From Acidimicrobiales bacterium (GTDB lineage Bacteria; Actinomycetota; Acidimicrobiia; Acidimicrobiales; Poriferisodaliceae), in assembly GCA_020631315.1 (NCBI GenBank), contig JAHDHM010000257.1, positions 1 through 5,488 on the forward strand: DNA of 5,488 nucleotides, read 5' to 3'. This document shows, piece by piece, positions 5,129 through 5,488 of this stretch. Each line of letters opens with the position of its first letter. The first letter of the stretch is position 1. Both the position numbers and the translations under genes were made by a program. The notes beneath the pieces were generated by a model. It was not told where the DNA came from and made no database searches. It was given only the letters and a program-made list of their open reading frames with translations.

Positions 5129-5488
5129 GTGACCAACTTCAGGTACGGAGCGGTGCTCGTCGACGACTGGTGGGATGCCGTCGAGGTGACGGAGCACCCG
5201 AGCGACGGTGCTGACGTGCAGCGCTGCGGTGACGGCGATGCGCAGTTCCTGTTGTTGCACGGGATCGGCAACTCGGGTGCGGTGTTCTCGTCGATCATGC
5301 CGGCGTTGGCCGAGGTCGGGCCGGTGGTGGCGCCGACGGTGCCGCCGTCGTTGTTGGCTGCGCCGGAGGGTGGGCCGAGCGAGACGATGACGCCGCTGGT
5401 CGAGTGGTTGGCCGAGGTCGCTCCCCCGCCGTGGCGACTGGTCGGTCACTCCATGGGTGGCGTGTTGACCGGCCTGATCTTGCGAAGC
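5129..5488 (+). CDS. Alpha/beta hydrolase, partial
   Basis: N-terminal 120 codons of an alpha/beta-hydrolase-fold protein that continues beyond the right edge. Motifs are FLLLHGIGNSG at 40-50 (oxyanion-hole HG region) and the nucleophile elbow GHSMGG at 106-111 with Ser108 as catalytic serine; the Asp/His of the triad lie beyond the window. The start is GTG at 5129, the only plausible one, because an in-frame TAG occurs at 5117-5119 and no strong Shine-Dalgarno is present, so a leaderless transcript is possible. There is no signal peptide, so it is probably cytoplasmic. Codon use differs from the minus-strand genes: 8 of 13 leucines are TTG. It is transcribed away from the sugar operon; a role as lactonase or esterase in the same pathway is conceivable but unsupported. 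Substrate unknown. Confidence 0.85.
   Translation, partial: MTNFRYGAVLVDDWWDAVEVTEHPSDGADVQRCGDGDAQFLLLHGIGNSGAVFSSIMPALAEVGPVVAPTVPPSLLAAPEGGPSETMTPLVEWLAEVAPPPWRLVGHSMGGVLTGLILRS

Overview
The window looks like chromosomal DNA from a high-GC actinobacterium. The supports are strongly C/G-ending codons, GTG starts, 4-bp gene overlaps, and a lipoprotein with a long Asp/Ser/Thr linker. Acidimicrobiia such as Ilumatobacter relatives are a plausible guess, but that is inference from style and not a database match. No mobile element, CRISPR array, rRNA or tRNA is visible.

Five of the six genes lie on the minus strand and form one sugar-acid catabolic locus. In transcription order these are a NAD(P)-dependent extended SDR (4943 to 4029), a ManD/RspA-type enolase-superfamily sugar-acid dehydratase (4017 to 2812), a KDPG-type aldolase (2815 to 2108), a 2-keto-3-deoxygluconate (KDG) kinase (2111 to 1065), and the lipoprotein solute-binding component of an ABC sugar importer (768, running off the left edge). 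Two of the junctions are 4-bp overlaps (GTGA and ATGA) and one is an 11-bp gap, so the first four genes should be co-transcribed. The binding-protein gene follows after 296 bp and has its own promoter. A sixth gene, an alpha/beta hydrolase, starts at 5129 on the plus strand, diverges from the operon and runs off the right edge.

The most distinctive feature is regulatory. The 14-bp palindrome TGGGAGCGCTCCCA, which matches the operator known for the LacI-family repressor CebR of Streptomyces, lies just upstream of the SDR gene (inside an 18-bp perfect palindrome, 4975-4992). It also occurs as a fused back-to-back pair (963-988) just downstream of a recognisable promoter for the binding-protein gene. 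Importer and catabolic operon are therefore probably controlled by one LacI-family regulator, whose gene is not in the window.

Read together, the genes describe uptake of a sugar or oligosaccharide, oxidation to an aldonate or lactone (SDR), dehydration to KDG (ManD-type enzyme), phosphorylation to KDPG (kinase), and cleavage to pyruvate and glyceraldehyde-3-phosphate (aldolase). This is a semi-phosphorylative Entner-Doudoroff route. The actual substrate (gluconate from glucose, mannonate, or a uronate-derived acid) cannot be fixed from sequence alone.
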